From contig JAZRYS010000216.1 of NCBI GenBank assembly GCA_045600865.1, forward strand, positions 1-22,612: 22,612 nucleotides of DNA. Direction: 5' to 3'. Below are positions 7,218 through 15,176 of the stretch, piece by piece. Positions within the stretch are counted from its first letter, which is position 1, and every line of letters begins with the position of its first letter. This DNA comes from Aphodosoma sp045600865. GTDB lineage: Bacteria; Bacteroidota; Bacteroidia; Bacteroidales; Paludibacteraceae. The notes under the pieces are model-generated. The model ran no database searches. It had not been told where the DNA came from and saw only the letters and a program-made list of their open reading frames with translations. The position numbers were made by a program, and so were the translations under genes.

Positions 7218-8558
7218 TTAATAAGCTGCCATTGAGCCTGTACGGCCTTTAATTCTACCAGACTGCATCAGGCCGTCACAGTGGCGCATGAGAAGATAAC
7301 TCTCGATCTGCTGCAGAGTATCAAGAACGACACCTACAAGAATCAACAATGAAGTACCACCGTAGAATTGAGCGAACTCACGTGTAATGCCAAAGAGGCT
7401 TGCAAATGCAGGCATGATGGCAACAATTGCAAGGAAGATAGAACCTGGCAATGTGATACGAGACATTATGTTATCAATGTAGTGTGCGGTCTGCTTGCCT
7501 GGCTTTACACCAGGAATGAAACCGTTGTTCTGCTGGATAGACTCCGCCATCTGCGTAGGGTTGATTGTGATAGCAGTGTAGAAATAAGTAAACACGATGA
7601 TGAGCAACGCAAAGATAATGTTGTACCATACACCTGTGTTATCCATGAAAGCCTGCATGAAACTACCATTGAACTTATCTGGATTGAAACCAGCAAACAT
7701 GATAGGCAACATCATGATAGCCTGAGCAAAGATGATAGGCATTACGCCTGCAGCATTCACCTTGAGAGGGATATACTGACGTACGCCACCATACTGGCGG
7801 TTACCAACCATACGCTTAGCGTATTGCACAGGCACTTTGCGAGTACCCTGAACGAGCAGGATAGAAGCAGCGATAACAAGGAGAAGTACAATAACCTCGG
7901 CAAGCAACATAATCAAGCCGCCACCTGCATCACCCAAGCGGGAAGCAAACTCCTTGATGAATGCGCCAGGGAAACGGGCGATGATACCAATCATGATCAG
8001 CATTGAGATACCATTGCCAATACCACGGTCAGTCATACGCTCACCAAGCCACATTACAAACATTGAGCCTGCACAAAGGATGAGAGTTGACGATGCTGAG
8101 AACCAGAAGCCGTCAGGAATAGAGGCACCGGCATATCTCATCTGCATATTAAGGTTAACGAGATAAGATGGTCCCTGAAACAGGAGGATGATTACTGTAA
8201 GGTAACGCGTCCAGCTGTTGATTTTGTTACGACCACTCTCGCCTTCCATCTGCATCTTCTTGAAATAAGGCACTGCGATAGCCAGCAACTGCATCACGAT
8301 GGAGGCAGAGATGTATGGCATGATACCCAATGCAAAGATAGATGCATTTGAAAAAGCACCACCAGAGAACATGTCGAGCAGCGACATAAGACCGCCAGCC
8401 GTCTGTTCCTGAAGATGGCTCAAAGCCTGAGGGTCAATACCTGGCAATACTACGAAAGAACCAAAGCGGTAAATGAGGATAAACAGAAGTGTATATCCCA
8501 ACTTCTCACGAAGTTCCTGGATACGCCAGATATTTTTAAGTGTCTCTATGAATTTCAT
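7218..8558 (-). CDS. secY: Protein translocase subunit SecY
   Basis: The 446-residue inner-membrane protein forms the Sec channel with SecE, exporting proteins such as the lipoprotein in this window. About ten hydrophobic segments can be traced, from YTLLFILIYRFGSF near residue 22 to LLILVGVVLDTLQQIESYLL near 410-430. The family motif LGIMPYISASIVMQLL is near residue 77 and GERMTDRGIGNGISMLIM near 172. It ends the spc-type gene set after rplO (5-base gap). Confidence 0.99.
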   Translation of the reverse strand: MKFIETLKNIWRIQELREKLGYTLLFILIYRFGSFVVLPGIDPQALSHLQEQTAGGLMSLLDMFSGGAFSNASIFALGIMPYISASIVMQLLAIAVPYFKKMQMEGESGRNKINSWTRYLTVIILLFQGPSYLVNLNMQMRYAGASIPDGFWFSASSTLILCAGSMFVMWLGERMTDRGIGNGISMLIMIGIIARFPGAFIKEFASRLGDAGGGLIMLLAEVIVLLLVIAASILLVQGTRKVPVQYAKRMVGNRQYGGVRQYIPLKVNAAGVMPIIFAQAIMMLPIMFAGFNPDKFNGSFMQAFMDNTGVWYNIIFALLIIVFTYFYTAITINPTQMAESIQQNNGFIPGVKPGKQTAHYIDNIMSRITLPGSIFLAIVAIMPAFASLFGITREFAQFYGGTSLLILVGVVLDTLQQIESYLLMRHCDGLMQSGRIKGRTGSMAAY

Positions 8559-8563
8559 TTTGT

Positions 8564-9010
8564 TTAAAGTTTAATCACGCTTCCACCTGCGGCTGTGATA
8601 GCAGCCTCTGCAGATTTTGAGAATGCGTGTGCGGATACTTCGAGTTTCTTAGTGAGTTCACCTTTGCCGAGAATCTTCACAAGTTGTTTCTTGCGAATCA
8701 TGCCACACTCGATGAAAAAAGCAACATCAACCTTTTCAACGCCCTTAGTCTCAGCGAGAGTCTGAAGAGTGTCGAGGTTAATAGCCTTGTATTCAATGTG
8801 AGTGAGGGGTTTGAAGCCGAACTTAGGCAAACGACGCTGGAGAGGCATCTGACCACCCTCGAAACCGATTTTACGTTTGTAACCAGAGCGGGACTTTGCA
8901 CCCTTATGACCACGGGTAGAGGTACCGCCTTTACCTGAACCAGGTCCACGGCCGATACGTTTATCGTCCTTGTTTGACCCATAGGCAGGAGTTATATTAG
9001 ACAAATTCAT
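8564..9010 (-). CDS. rplO: 50S ribosomal protein uL15
   Basis: The 148-residue protein is a large-subunit assembly protein with an extended glycine-rich N-terminus (GRGPGSGKGGTSTRGHKG, about 20-37) that threads into 23S rRNA. The start MNLSNITPAYG at 9010 was preferred to a TTG four codons upstream because it matches the family. It is 5 bases upstream of secY and 26 after rpmD. Confidence 0.98.
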   Translation of the reverse strand: MNLSNITPAYGSNKDDKRIGRGPGSGKGGTSTRGHKGAKSRSGYKRKIGFEGGQMPLQRRLPKFGFKPLTHIEYKAINLDTLQTLAETKGVEKVDVAFFIECGMIRKKQLVKILGKGELTKKLEVSAHAFSKSAEAAITAAGGSVIKL

Positions 9011-9036
9011 AATTAAAAACAAATAAAGGGTTCTAC

Positions 9037-9213
9037 TTAATCGATAACCTTAACAAGGTGCTTTACCTTGTTCACCATACCGAGGATTGAAGGGGTTGCC
9101 TCATGCTCAACGATATGATTCATTTTGTGAAGTCCAAGTGCATCCAAGGTACGCTTCTGGTCCTTAGGGCAACGGATTCTACTTCTAACCTGCTGTATTT
9201 TAATAGTAGCCAT
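9037..9213 (-). CDS. rpmD: 50S ribosomal protein uL30
   Basis: This 58-residue gene was read directly from the gap between rpsE and rplO. It begins MATIKIQQVRSRIRCPKDQK and ends VNKVKHLVKVID, matching the compact L30 ferredoxin-like fold, which includes LDALGLHKMNH (23-33). L30 binds 23S rRNA and is missing in some phyla but kept here. It has 27 bases between it and rpsE and an A/T-rich start region without a Shine-Dalgarno sequence. Confidence 0.97.
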   Translation of the reverse strand: MATIKIQQVRSRIRCPKDQKRTLDALGLHKMNHIVEHEATPSILGMVNKVKHLVKVID

Positions 9214-9240
9214 AATCTTAAAATAAGTCTTTTAAATGGT

Positions 9241-9762
9241 TTAACCTTTGAATACCTTAGTCAAGCTTACGCCACGATTTTGAGCAACAGTGTAGGCATC
9301 ACGCATCTCCGAGAGTGCCTTGAAAGTAGCCTTCACAAGGTTGTGAGGGTTTGAGGATCCCTTACTCTTTGCAAGGATATCAGTCACACCAACAGACTCA
9401 AGAACGGCACGCATTGCACCACCGGCTTTAACACCGGTACCTGCAGATGCTGGAGCAAGGAATACCTCAGAACCGCCAAAATGAGCAATCTGCTCGTGAG
9501 GGATTGTTCCGTTGTGAACTGGAACCTTTATCAGACTTTTCTTTGCAGCATCGGTACCTTTCTGGATAGCGGCGGTAACCTCACCGGCCTTGCCAAGGCC
9601 CCAACCAACTTGACCCTTACCATCACCTACTACAACGATGGCAGCAAAGCTGAACGCACGTCCACCCTTGGTAACCTTAGTTACACGATTGATAGCCACA
9701 AGACGGTCAGTAAATTCTGACTCTGCGGCAACTGTTCTTTGTTGTTTATTATTTTCTGCCAT
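9241..9762 (-). CDS. rpsE: 30S ribosomal protein uS5
   Basis: The 173-residue protein sits near the mRNA entrance and affects accuracy. The N-terminal double-stranded-RNA-binding-like domain starts about residue 15 and carries VTKGGR at 30-35, the loop altered in spectinomycin-resistant mutants; here it looks wild type. The C-terminal domain has APASAGTGVKAGGAMRAVLE. It lies 8 bases after rplR in the normal spc order. Confidence 0.99.
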   Translation of the reverse strand: MAENNKQQRTVAAESEFTDRLVAINRVTKVTKGGRAFSFAAIVVVGDGKGQVGWGLGKAGEVTAAIQKGTDAAKKSLIKVPVHNGTIPHEQIAHFGGSEVFLAPASAGTGVKAGGAMRAVLESVGVTDILAKSKGSSNPHNLVKATFKALSEMRDAYTVAQNRGVSLTKVFKG

Positions 9763-9770
9763 AGTAGTAA

Positions 9771-10115
9771 TTAGAATTTGAGGCCTGCGTTACGTGCAGC
9801 ATCAGCCAATTGTTTAACACGTCCGTGATAGAGGAAACCGTTACGGTCGAATACCACAGTTTGAATACCTGCCTCGAGAGCTTTCTTAGCGACTGCTTCG
9901 CCAACCTTGGCTGCCTGCTCCTGCTTTGTCATCTTCTCTTTCATTGCAAGAGAATTTGCAGAAACAAGGGTTTTACCCTGCACGTCGTCGATAATCTGAG
10001 CATAAATCTGCGCATTGCTGCGGAAAACAGACAAGCGAGGTTTCTCGGCTGTACCGTTCACATTGTGACGGATATGAGCCTTTATCCTTATTCTTCTTTG
10101 AATTTTTCGGTTCAT
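9771..10115 (-). CDS. rplR: 50S ribosomal protein uL18
   Basis: The 114-residue protein binds 5S rRNA with L5 in the central protuberance. RLSVFRSNAQIYAQIIDDVQG (about 28-48) and the C-terminal FDRNGFLYHGRVKQLADAAR are the L18 signatures. The N-terminus is very basic. It is 20 bases after rplF and 8 before rpsE. Confidence 0.98.
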   Translation of the reverse strand: MNRKIQRRIRIKAHIRHNVNGTAEKPRLSVFRSNAQIYAQIIDDVQGKTLVSANSLAMKEKMTKQEQAAKVGEAVAKKALEAGIQTVVFDRNGFLYHGRVKQLADAARNAGLKF

Positions 10116-10135
10116 AATAAAAACGATTACTGAGA

Positions 10136-10687
10136 TTACTTACCTGCAGTCTTACCTGCCTTACGACGAATAACTTCACCCTGGAACTTGACACCCTTAC
10201 CCTTATAAGGTTCTGGACGACGGAATGAGCGAATCTTAGCACATACCTGACCAAGCAATTGCTTGTCGCAGCTTTCAAGGATAATGAGTGGGTTCTGGTT
10301 ACGCTCTGATACTGTCTGCACCTTGATTTCAGGAGCAAGACCCATATAGATAGCGTGGGTGTAACCTAAAGAGAGTTCGAGAACCTGACCTGTTGCGTTG
10401 GCACGATAACCAACACCTACGAGTTCAAGTGTCTTCTTGTAACCCTCAGACACACCTACAACCATATTGTGAATCAAAGCACGATACAATCCGTGCATAG
10501 CACGCATCTCACGCTCATCGTTTGGACGTGATACATGACATACACCGTCCTCAACAGTTACTGAGATGTTAGGGTTTACATTCTGGGTAAGTTCGCCCTT
10601 TGGACCCTTTACAGTAACAACATTGTCTTTAACCGAAATTGTAACACCTTTTGGGAGGTGAACTGGCAATTTTCCTATTCTTGACAT
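10136..10687 (-). CDS. rplF: 50S ribosomal protein uL6
   Basis: The 183-residue protein has the two L6 domains and binds near the sarcin-ricin loop. MSRIGKLPVHLPKGVTI opens it. The C-terminal domain includes the conserved RRPEPYKGKGVKF and GEVIRRKAGK. It follows rpsH by 18 bases. Unlike most genes here it has a strong Shine-Dalgarno sequence, which suggests initiation of a different kind from its neighbours. Confidence 0.99.
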   Translation of the reverse strand: MSRIGKLPVHLPKGVTISVKDNVVTVKGPKGELTQNVNPNISVTVEDGVCHVSRPNDEREMRAMHGLYRALIHNMVVGVSEGYKKTLELVGVGYRANATGQVLELSLGYTHAIYMGLAPEIKVQTVSERNQNPLIILESCDKQLLGQVCAKIRSFRRPEPYKGKGVKFQGEVIRRKAGKTAGK

Positions 10688-10694
10688 ACTAAAT

Positions 10695-10702
10695 ACCTCC
10701 TC
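10695..10702 (-). promoter_or_regulatory. Strong Shine-Dalgarno sequence of rplF
   Basis: The transcript reads GAGGAGGT with 8 bases before the rplF ATG at 10687. This is a near-ideal anti-Shine-Dalgarno match in a cluster where most starts have only A/T-rich leaders. Confidence 0.85.
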
Positions 10703-10705
10703 AAA

Positions 10706-11101
10706 TTAATATACATAACACAATACCTCACCGCCAATCTTCTCTACTGCAGCCTCCTTGTCGGTCATTACTCCCTTTGAGGTTGAGAGGATAGCGATTC
10801 CTAAGCCATTCAATACTCTTGGCATCTCCTTGTAGCCTGTATAACGGCGGAGACCTGGTGTCGAAACACGCTGCAATTTCTTGATAGCGTTAACTTTGTT
10901 TACTGGGTCATACTTCAAAGCGATCTTGATTGTGCCTTGAGGACCCTCTTCTACGAACTTGTAGTTCAAGATGTAGCCTTTGTCAAAAAGTACTTTCGTG
11001 ATTTCCTTCTTGAGATTTGAGGCTGGGACTTCTACCACGCGGTGGTTCGCCTTGATGGCGTTGCGAAGTCTGGTCAAATAATCAGCAATTGGATCTGTCA
11101 T
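10706..11101 (-). CDS. rpsH: 30S ribosomal protein uS8
   Basis: The 131-residue protein binds helix 21 of 16S rRNA. The start MTDPIADYLTRLRNAIKANH and the C-terminal STSKGVMTDKEA motif are diagnostic. I rejected an upstream TTG at 11140 because the ATG at 11101 gives the family start and length. In Escherichia coli S8 represses the spc operon by binding mRNA that mimics its rRNA site, around the start of rplE. Here the gene follows a 126-base gap with possible structured RNA. Confidence 0.98.
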   Translation of the reverse strand: MTDPIADYLTRLRNAIKANHRVVEVPASNLKKEITKVLFDKGYILNYKFVEEGPQGTIKIALKYDPVNKVNAIKKLQRVSTPGLRRYTGYKEMPRVLNGLGIAILSTSKGVMTDKEAAVEKIGGEVLCYVY

Positions 11102-11118
11102 AAAGCTGTTAATTAAAT

Positions 11119-11209
11119 TGATTCCGACGTGTCGGAACAATATTTAGTTAATAATTCTCTCTTAACCGAGAAACGCACGAATGTAGAGGCGAACGGAATC
11201 ACCTCTACA
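11119..11209 (-). promoter_or_regulatory. Two hairpins with competing pairing in the rpsN-rpsH gap
   Basis: In the transcript the first hairpin is UGUAGAGG, a 12-base loop, then CCUCUACA (11209-11182). The second is UUCCGA-CACG-UCGGAA (11137-11122), 20 bases before the rpsH ATG. Eight loop bases of the first, UGAUUCCG (11201-11194), are perfectly complementary to CGGAAUCA (11126-11119), which includes the 3' arm of the second. The segment can therefore pair locally or with the upstream loop. This is visible in the sequence; a regulatory switch is inference. Confidence 0.5.
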
Positions 11210-11227
11210 CCGGCATATTGTAGTTGT

Positions 11228-11497
11228 TTACCAACTAGCCTTCTTAACACCTGGGATGAGGCCTGCGGCTGCCATCTCACGGAATTCTATACGAGAGATG
11301 CCAAACTGGCGCATATATCCTTTTGGACGGCCAGAAAGTTTGCAGCGGTTGTGAAGGCGAACATAGCAAGCATTCTTTGGCAAGGTCTGGAGACCCTCGT
11401 AATCGCCATCCTTGAGCATCTGCTCACGCTTTGCAGCGTATTTTGCAACGAGACGAGCGCGCTTAACCTCGCGGGCTTTCATTGATTCTTTTGCCAT
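11228..11497 (-). CDS. rpsN: 30S ribosomal protein uS14, zinc-free form
   Basis: The 89-residue protein stabilises the head of the small subunit. MAKESMKAREVKRARLVAKY opens it, and LSGRPKGYMRQFGISRIEFRE marks the C-terminal half. It is the longer form without paired CxxC zinc ligands, so it needs no zinc, as does L36 in this cluster. It starts 7 bases after rplE. The 126-base gap that follows before rpsH is one of the widest in the cluster. Confidence 0.98.
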   Translation of the reverse strand: MAKESMKAREVKRARLVAKYAAKREQMLKDGDYEGLQTLPKNACYVRLHNRCKLSGRPKGYMRQFGISRIEFREMAAAGLIPGVKKASW

Positions 11498-11504
11498 AGT
11501 TCAA

Positions 11505-12050
11505 TCAATTCTTTTTAAATGGTAAACCGAACTCACGGAGAAGAGCATACCCCTCTTCGTCAGTCTTAGCTGTTGTTACAAATGTGATATTCATACCCAT
11601 CAGACGCTGTATGCTGTCGATGTTTATCTCTGGGAAAATAATCTGCTCAGTGATACCGAGTGTATAGTTTCCACGGCCATCGAGTTTGCTCTCGATACCT
11701 TTGAAATCGCGGATACGAGGAAGAGCGACACGGATGAGACGCTCAAGGAACTCATACATTTTCTTATCACGGAGAGTTACTCTCACACCGATAGGCATTT
11801 TCTTACGAACCTTGAAGTTCGCGATATCCTTACGGGAAACAGTCTGAACTGCCTTCTGGCCAGTTATAGCTGTCATCTCTTCGATAGCATTATCGATGAT
11901 TTTCTTGTCAGCGATAGCAATACCGAGACCCTGGTTGAGGACAATCTTCTCAAGACGTGGCACCTGCATACAGGTTGTGTAGCCAAATTCCTTTGTCAGA
12001 GCAGGAACGATACGCTCCTTATACTCTTTCTTCATGCTGAGTGTATCCAT
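11505..12050 (-). CDS. rplE: 50S ribosomal protein uL5
   Basis: The 181-residue protein binds 5S rRNA and forms part of the central protuberance. MQVPRLEKIVLNQGLG (about 28-43), GVRVTLRDKKMYEFLERLI (about 98-116) and the IFPEI-x8-GMNITFVTTA end are standard. Its ATG overlaps the rplX stop codon by one base (TAATG), pointing to translational coupling. An AGGAG lies 8 bases before the ATG within the last rplX codons. Confidence 0.98.
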   Translation of the reverse strand: MDTLSMKKEYKERIVPALTKEFGYTTCMQVPRLEKIVLNQGLGIAIADKKIIDNAIEEMTAITGQKAVQTVSRKDIANFKVRKKMPIGVRVTLRDKKMYEFLERLIRVALPRIRDFKGIESKLDGRGNYTLGITEQIIFPEINIDSIQRLMGMNITFVTTAKTDEEGYALLREFGLPFKKN

Positions 12051-12370
12051 TACTTAATCTCCTCTCCTGATTTTTTAGCATAGCGAACCAATTTTCCCTT
12101 GTCATTAAGGCGGCGACCGATGCGAGTAGGCTTGCCACTCTTAGGGTCAACCACATTAAGGTTAGAGATGTGAATTGGAGCCTCCTGTTTAACAATACCA
12201 CCCTGAGGGTTCTTTGCGTTAGGCTTGGTACTCTTAGATACCATGTTTATGCCTTCGACGATAGCACGCTGCTTGTCAACGAGCATCTTGAGAACGCGGC
12301 CAGTCTTACCTTTATCCTCACCTGCGTTCACGAAGACAAGATCACCTTTTTTAATATGTAATTTTGACAT
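12050..12370 (-). CDS. rplX: 50S ribosomal protein uL24
   Basis: The 106-residue assembly initiator binds the 5' region of 23S rRNA. The KOW motif is near the N-terminus (GDLVFVNAGEDKGKTGRVL, about 9-27). PNAKNPQGGIVKQEAPIHISN follows in the middle. It lies 12 bases after rplN and overlaps rplE by one base. The final codons GGA GAG GAG double as a Shine-Dalgarno-like element for rplE. Confidence 0.98.
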   Translation of the reverse strand: MSKLHIKKGDLVFVNAGEDKGKTGRVLKMLVDKQRAIVEGINMVSKSTKPNAKNPQGGIVKQEAPIHISNLNVVDPKSGKPTRIGRRLNDKGKLVRYAKKSGEEIK

Positions 12371-12382
12371 TACTTTAGTGTT

Positions 12383-12748
12383 TTAAAGCACCTCTGGTGC
12401 AAGTGAGATAATTTTCATATTTGTAGCGCGAAGCTCGCGAGCTACTGGGCCGAAAATACGGCTACCGCGGATTTCACCTGCATTGTTCAGCAGAACACAT
12501 GCATTGTCATCAAAGCGGATATAAGAGCCGTCAGCACGGCGGATTTCCTTCTTGGTACGAACGATTACTGCTTTTGATACTGAACCTTTCTTAACCTCGC
12601 CAGAAGGGATAGCGCTCTTCACTGCAACTACGATAACATCGCCAACAGTTGCATAACGTTTGCCAGTACCGCCAAGAACACGGATACAGAGCACCTCTTT
12701 CGCGCCGCTGTTATCAGCAACTTTAAGTCTACTTTCTGATTGTATCAT
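12383..12748 (-). CDS. rplN: 50S ribosomal protein uL14
   Basis: The 121-residue beta-barrel protein forms part of the inter-subunit bridge region. MIQSESRLKVADNSGAKEVL is the conserved start and SRIFGPVARELR (about 96-107) is the C-terminal signature. Length is one below the usual 122. It starts 2 bases after the rpsQ stop codon in the canonical order. Confidence 0.99.
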   Translation of the reverse strand: MIQSESRLKVADNSGAKEVLCIRVLGGTGKRYATVGDVIVVAVKSAIPSGEVKKGSVSKAVIVRTKKEIRRADGSYIRFDDNACVLLNNAGEIRGSRIFGPVARELRATNMKIISLAPEVL

Positions 12749-12750
12749 AA

Positions 12751-13008
12751 TTACTTAGCTCTTTCAATGATTTCTACTACTCTCCATCTCTTTGTTTTGC
12801 TCAAAGGACGGGTCTCCATAATGCGAACTGTATCGCCAATACCGCACTCATTCTTCTCGTCGTGCGCATGGTATTTCTTTGTCTTGTTGACAAACTTACC
12901 ATAGATTGGGTGTTTCTCTTTCCACTTGATAGCAACAGTAACGGTCTTATCCATCTTATTGCTGGAAACTACACCAATACGTTCTTTTCTAAGATTTCTT
13001 TCTTCCAT
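12751..13008 (-). CDS. rpsQ: 30S ribosomal protein uS17
   Basis: The 85-residue OB-fold protein binds 16S rRNA in the body of the small subunit. RIGVVSSNKMDKTVTVAI (11-28) and GDTVRIMETRPLSKTKRWRV (59-78) are the family hallmarks. It lies 17 bases after rpmC and 2 before rplN. Confidence 0.98.
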   Translation of the reverse strand: MEERNLRKERIGVVSSNKMDKTVTVAIKWKEKHPIYGKFVNKTKKYHAHDEKNECGIGDTVRIMETRPLSKTKRWRVVEIIERAK

Positions 13009-13025
13009 AAAGCGGATAAAATTAA

Positions 13026-13223
13026 TTATTGTTGATTAAGTTCGCGAGCGCGCTTCTCTGTCTCAAGGCGGGCGATAGTCCTGCGAGTCTCCTTGATAAG
13101 GCAAGGATTGTCGAGTGGAGAGATAGCGTGATTGAGAGTCATGCGAACCAACTGGTCACGCTCTGCTGCAATGCGCTCAATAATCTCAGCTGTCGTGAGT
13201 TCTTTAATTTCTCTTGTTTTCAT
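13026..13223 (-). CDS. rpmC: 50S ribosomal protein uL29
   Basis: The 65-residue two-helix protein lies at the tunnel exit beside L23, where trigger factor and SRP dock. TREIKELTTAEIIERIAAER and the RRTIARLETEKRARE C-terminal helix identify it. It is 6 bases after rplP and 17 before rpsQ. Confidence 0.97.
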   Translation of the reverse strand: MKTREIKELTTAEIIERIAAERDQLVRMTLNHAISPLDNPCLIKETRRTIARLETEKRARELNQQ

Positions 13224-13229
13224 AGACTA

Positions 13230-13661
13230 TTATACGTTTTGAGACTCGTCGTAGTCTCTACGAACGACAAATTTAGTAATGATAGGGAGCTTCTGTGCGC
13301 CGAGACGGAGAGCCTCCTTTGCCACCTCGAATGGTACACCATCAATTTCGAGAATCATACGGCCTGGAGTAACAGGGGCTACATAACCCTCTGGGTTACC
13401 TTTACCTTTACCCATACGTACGTCTGCTGGTTTTTTGGTGATTGGTTTGTCTGGGAAGATGCGGATCCAGAGTTGTCCCTGACGCTGCATGTAACGAGTC
13501 ACTGCAACACGGGCAGCTTCAATTTGCTGACCTGTGATCCACTTTGTACCCATTGACTTGATTCCGAAAGAACCGAATGCCAACTGGTTGCCACGGTGTG
13601 CAAACCCTTTAGCACGACCTTTTTGCGGTCTTCTGTATTTGGTTTTTCTTGGAGCTAACAT
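13230..13661 (-). CDS. rplP: 50S ribosomal protein uL16
   Basis: The 143-residue protein shapes the A-site tRNA binding region and peptidyl-transferase centre. MLAPRKTKYRRPQKGRAKG and the GRMILEIDGVPFEVAKEAL stretch identify it. It lies 26 bases after rpsC. RMGKGKGNPEG (about 83-93) is the conserved loop that extends toward the active site. Confidence 0.99.
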   Translation of the reverse strand: MLAPRKTKYRRPQKGRAKGFAHRGNQLAFGSFGIKSMGTKWITGQQIEAARVAVTRYMQRQGQLWIRIFPDKPITKKPADVRMGKGKGNPEGYVAPVTPGRMILEIDGVPFEVAKEALRLGAQKLPIITKFVVRRDYDESQNV

Positions 13662-13687
13662 ATCTTTTAGTTAAATCTAAAGGGTTT

Positions 13688-14425
13688 TTACTTAGAATTA
13701 TTGTTTCTCTTGCGGAAAGGCTTGCGGTTGCCACGCTCATCGCTGTTGCGACGGCCACCCTGCTCCTTTTGAGCAGTAAACTGTGGAGCCAAGTCAACCT
13801 TGCCATAAACCTCGCCACGGCAAATCCATACCTTTACACCAATGATACCAACCTTGGTCAATGCCTCAGCGTGGCAATAGTCGATGTCTGCACGGAAAGT
13901 GTGGAGTGGTGTACGGCCCTCCTTGAACATCTCGGAACGAGCCATCTCGGCACCATTCAAACGTCCGCACACCTGAACCTTGATACCTTCAGCACCCATA
14001 CGCATTGTAGAAGCCACTGCCATCTTCACAGCACGACGGTAAGCTACCTTACCCTCAATCTGACGAGCGATGTTGTTGGCAACGATTGTTGCATCCATAT
14101 CTGGACGCTTAACCTCAAAGATGTTGATCTGGATATCCTTGTCAGTGATTTTCTTGAGTTCCTCTTTAAGCTTGTCAACATCCTGACCGCCCTTACCGAT
14201 AACAACGCCAGGACGTGCGGTGCAGATAGTGATAGTGATGAGCTTGAGAGTGCGCTCGATTACGATTCTCGAAAGGCTAGCTTTTGCAAGACGGGCATTG
14301 AGGTACTTACGAATCTTGCTATCCTCGAGGATAGTGTCCCCGTAGTTCTTGCCGCCAAACCAGTTTGAGTCCCAACCGCGGATAATACCTAAGCGGTTTG
14401 AAATTGGATTAGTTTTCTGTCCCAT
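13688..14425 (-). CDS. rpsC: 30S ribosomal protein uS3
   Basis: The 245-residue protein forms part of the mRNA entry helicase. MGQKTNPISNRLGIIRGWDS is the conserved start. A KH domain carries VVIGKGG at 74-80, and the C-terminal S3 domain includes GVKVWICRGEV. The tail beyond about residue 220 is basic and Asn/Arg-rich, lengthening it slightly over the Escherichia coli protein. It is 5 bases after rplV. Confidence 0.99.
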   Translation of the reverse strand: MGQKTNPISNRLGIIRGWDSNWFGGKNYGDTILEDSKIRKYLNARLAKASLSRIVIERTLKLITITICTARPGVVIGKGGQDVDKLKEELKKITDKDIQINIFEVKRPDMDATIVANNIARQIEGKVAYRRAVKMAVASTMRMGAEGIKVQVCGRLNGAEMARSEMFKEGRTPLHTFRADIDYCHAEALTKVGIIGVKVWICRGEVYGKVDLAPQFTAQKEQGGRRNSDERGNRKPFRKRNNNSK

Positions 14426-14430
14426 CTTGG

Positions 14431-14844
14431 TTAGTCTTGATTTTCGTTATTATTTACCTTAGAATCAACAAAGAGAGTTACGTGATTAGAACGCTTGCGA
14501 ATACGATAGCCGCGACCCTGAGGGGCTGTGCGGAGACGTTTCAGCATACGAGCTGAATCAACATAAACCTGGCTTACATAAAGATTGCCATTCTCAGCCT
14601 GCTCACCGGTTTTCTGTTCCCAGTTAGCGATTGCCGAGCGGAGGAGTTTCTCCATTTTATTAGAAGCCTCTTTGGTAGAGAAGCGGAGAGCACCAAGTGC
14701 CTTGTTCACTTCCATACCGCGAATCATGTCTGCAACAAGTCTCATCTTGCGAGGAGATGTAGGGACATCATTCACCTTTGCGAAATATTGAGTTTTCAGG
14801 GCTTCCTTTCTTGCATTAGCTGCATTACGTTTTCTTACACCCAT
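14431..14844 (-). CDS. rplV: 50S ribosomal protein uL22
   Basis: The 137-residue protein lines the exit tunnel with a long beta-hairpin. DVPTSPRKMRLVADMIRG (26-43) begins the core. The hairpin region RLRTAPQGRGYRIRKRSNH holds the macrolide-contacting tip. An extra basic N-terminus (MGVRKRNAANARKE) precedes the core, as in relatives. It is 44 bases after rpsS. Confidence 0.98.
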   Translation of the reverse strand: MGVRKRNAANARKEALKTQYFAKVNDVPTSPRKMRLVADMIRGMEVNKALGALRFSTKEASNKMEKLLRSAIANWEQKTGEQAENGNLYVSQVYVDSARMLKRLRTAPQGRGYRIRKRSNHVTLFVDSKVNNNENQD

Positions 14845-14888
14845 GATTGTGTTTTTTTTAAGATTTTGTATTTACGGGTAACCCTGAT

Positions 14889-15155
14889 TTATTTCTTCTT
14901 ACCACCGTGACCGCGGAAGGTGCGAGTTGGAGAGAACTCACCAAGCTTGTGACCAACCATATTCTCGGTAATGTAAACAGGAATAAACTTGTTACCATTA
15001 TGGACTGCAATTGTATGGCCCACGAAGTCTGGAGATATCATTGAGGCGCGTGCCCAAGTCTTGATGACAGACTTTTTGCCGCTCTCATTCATATCGAGGA
15101 CTTTCTTCTCGAGTTTGAGGTTGATGTATGGACCTTTTTTCAATGAACGACTCAT
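14889..15155 (-). CDS. rpsS: 30S ribosomal protein uS19
   Basis: The 88-residue protein sits on the small-subunit head and works with S13. MSRSLKKGPYINLKLEKKV, TWARASMISPDFVGHTIAVH and GHKLGEFSPTRTFRGHGGKK are all classic. It begins 21 bases after rplB. Confidence 0.99.
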   Translation of the reverse strand: MSRSLKKGPYINLKLEKKVLDMNESGKKSVIKTWARASMISPDFVGHTIAVHNGNKFIPVYITENMVGHKLGEFSPTRTFRGHGGKKK

Positions 15156-15176
15156 AATTCAGTTCTTTGTTAATGG

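Noticed and set aside
11099..11140. TTG start extending rpsH by 13 codons
   Set aside because: The family start MTDPIADYL is at the ATG at 11101. The extension would run through the hairpin just upstream. TTG starts for rplD, rpsK and rplO were rejected likewise.
13649..14368. 239-codon plus-strand frame opposite rpsC and rplP
   Set aside because: It is a shadow of highly expressed ribosomal genes with skewed codon use. Many similar antisense frames occur across the cluster (for example 4615-5127, 6682-7221, 7368-8006 and 19667-20170).
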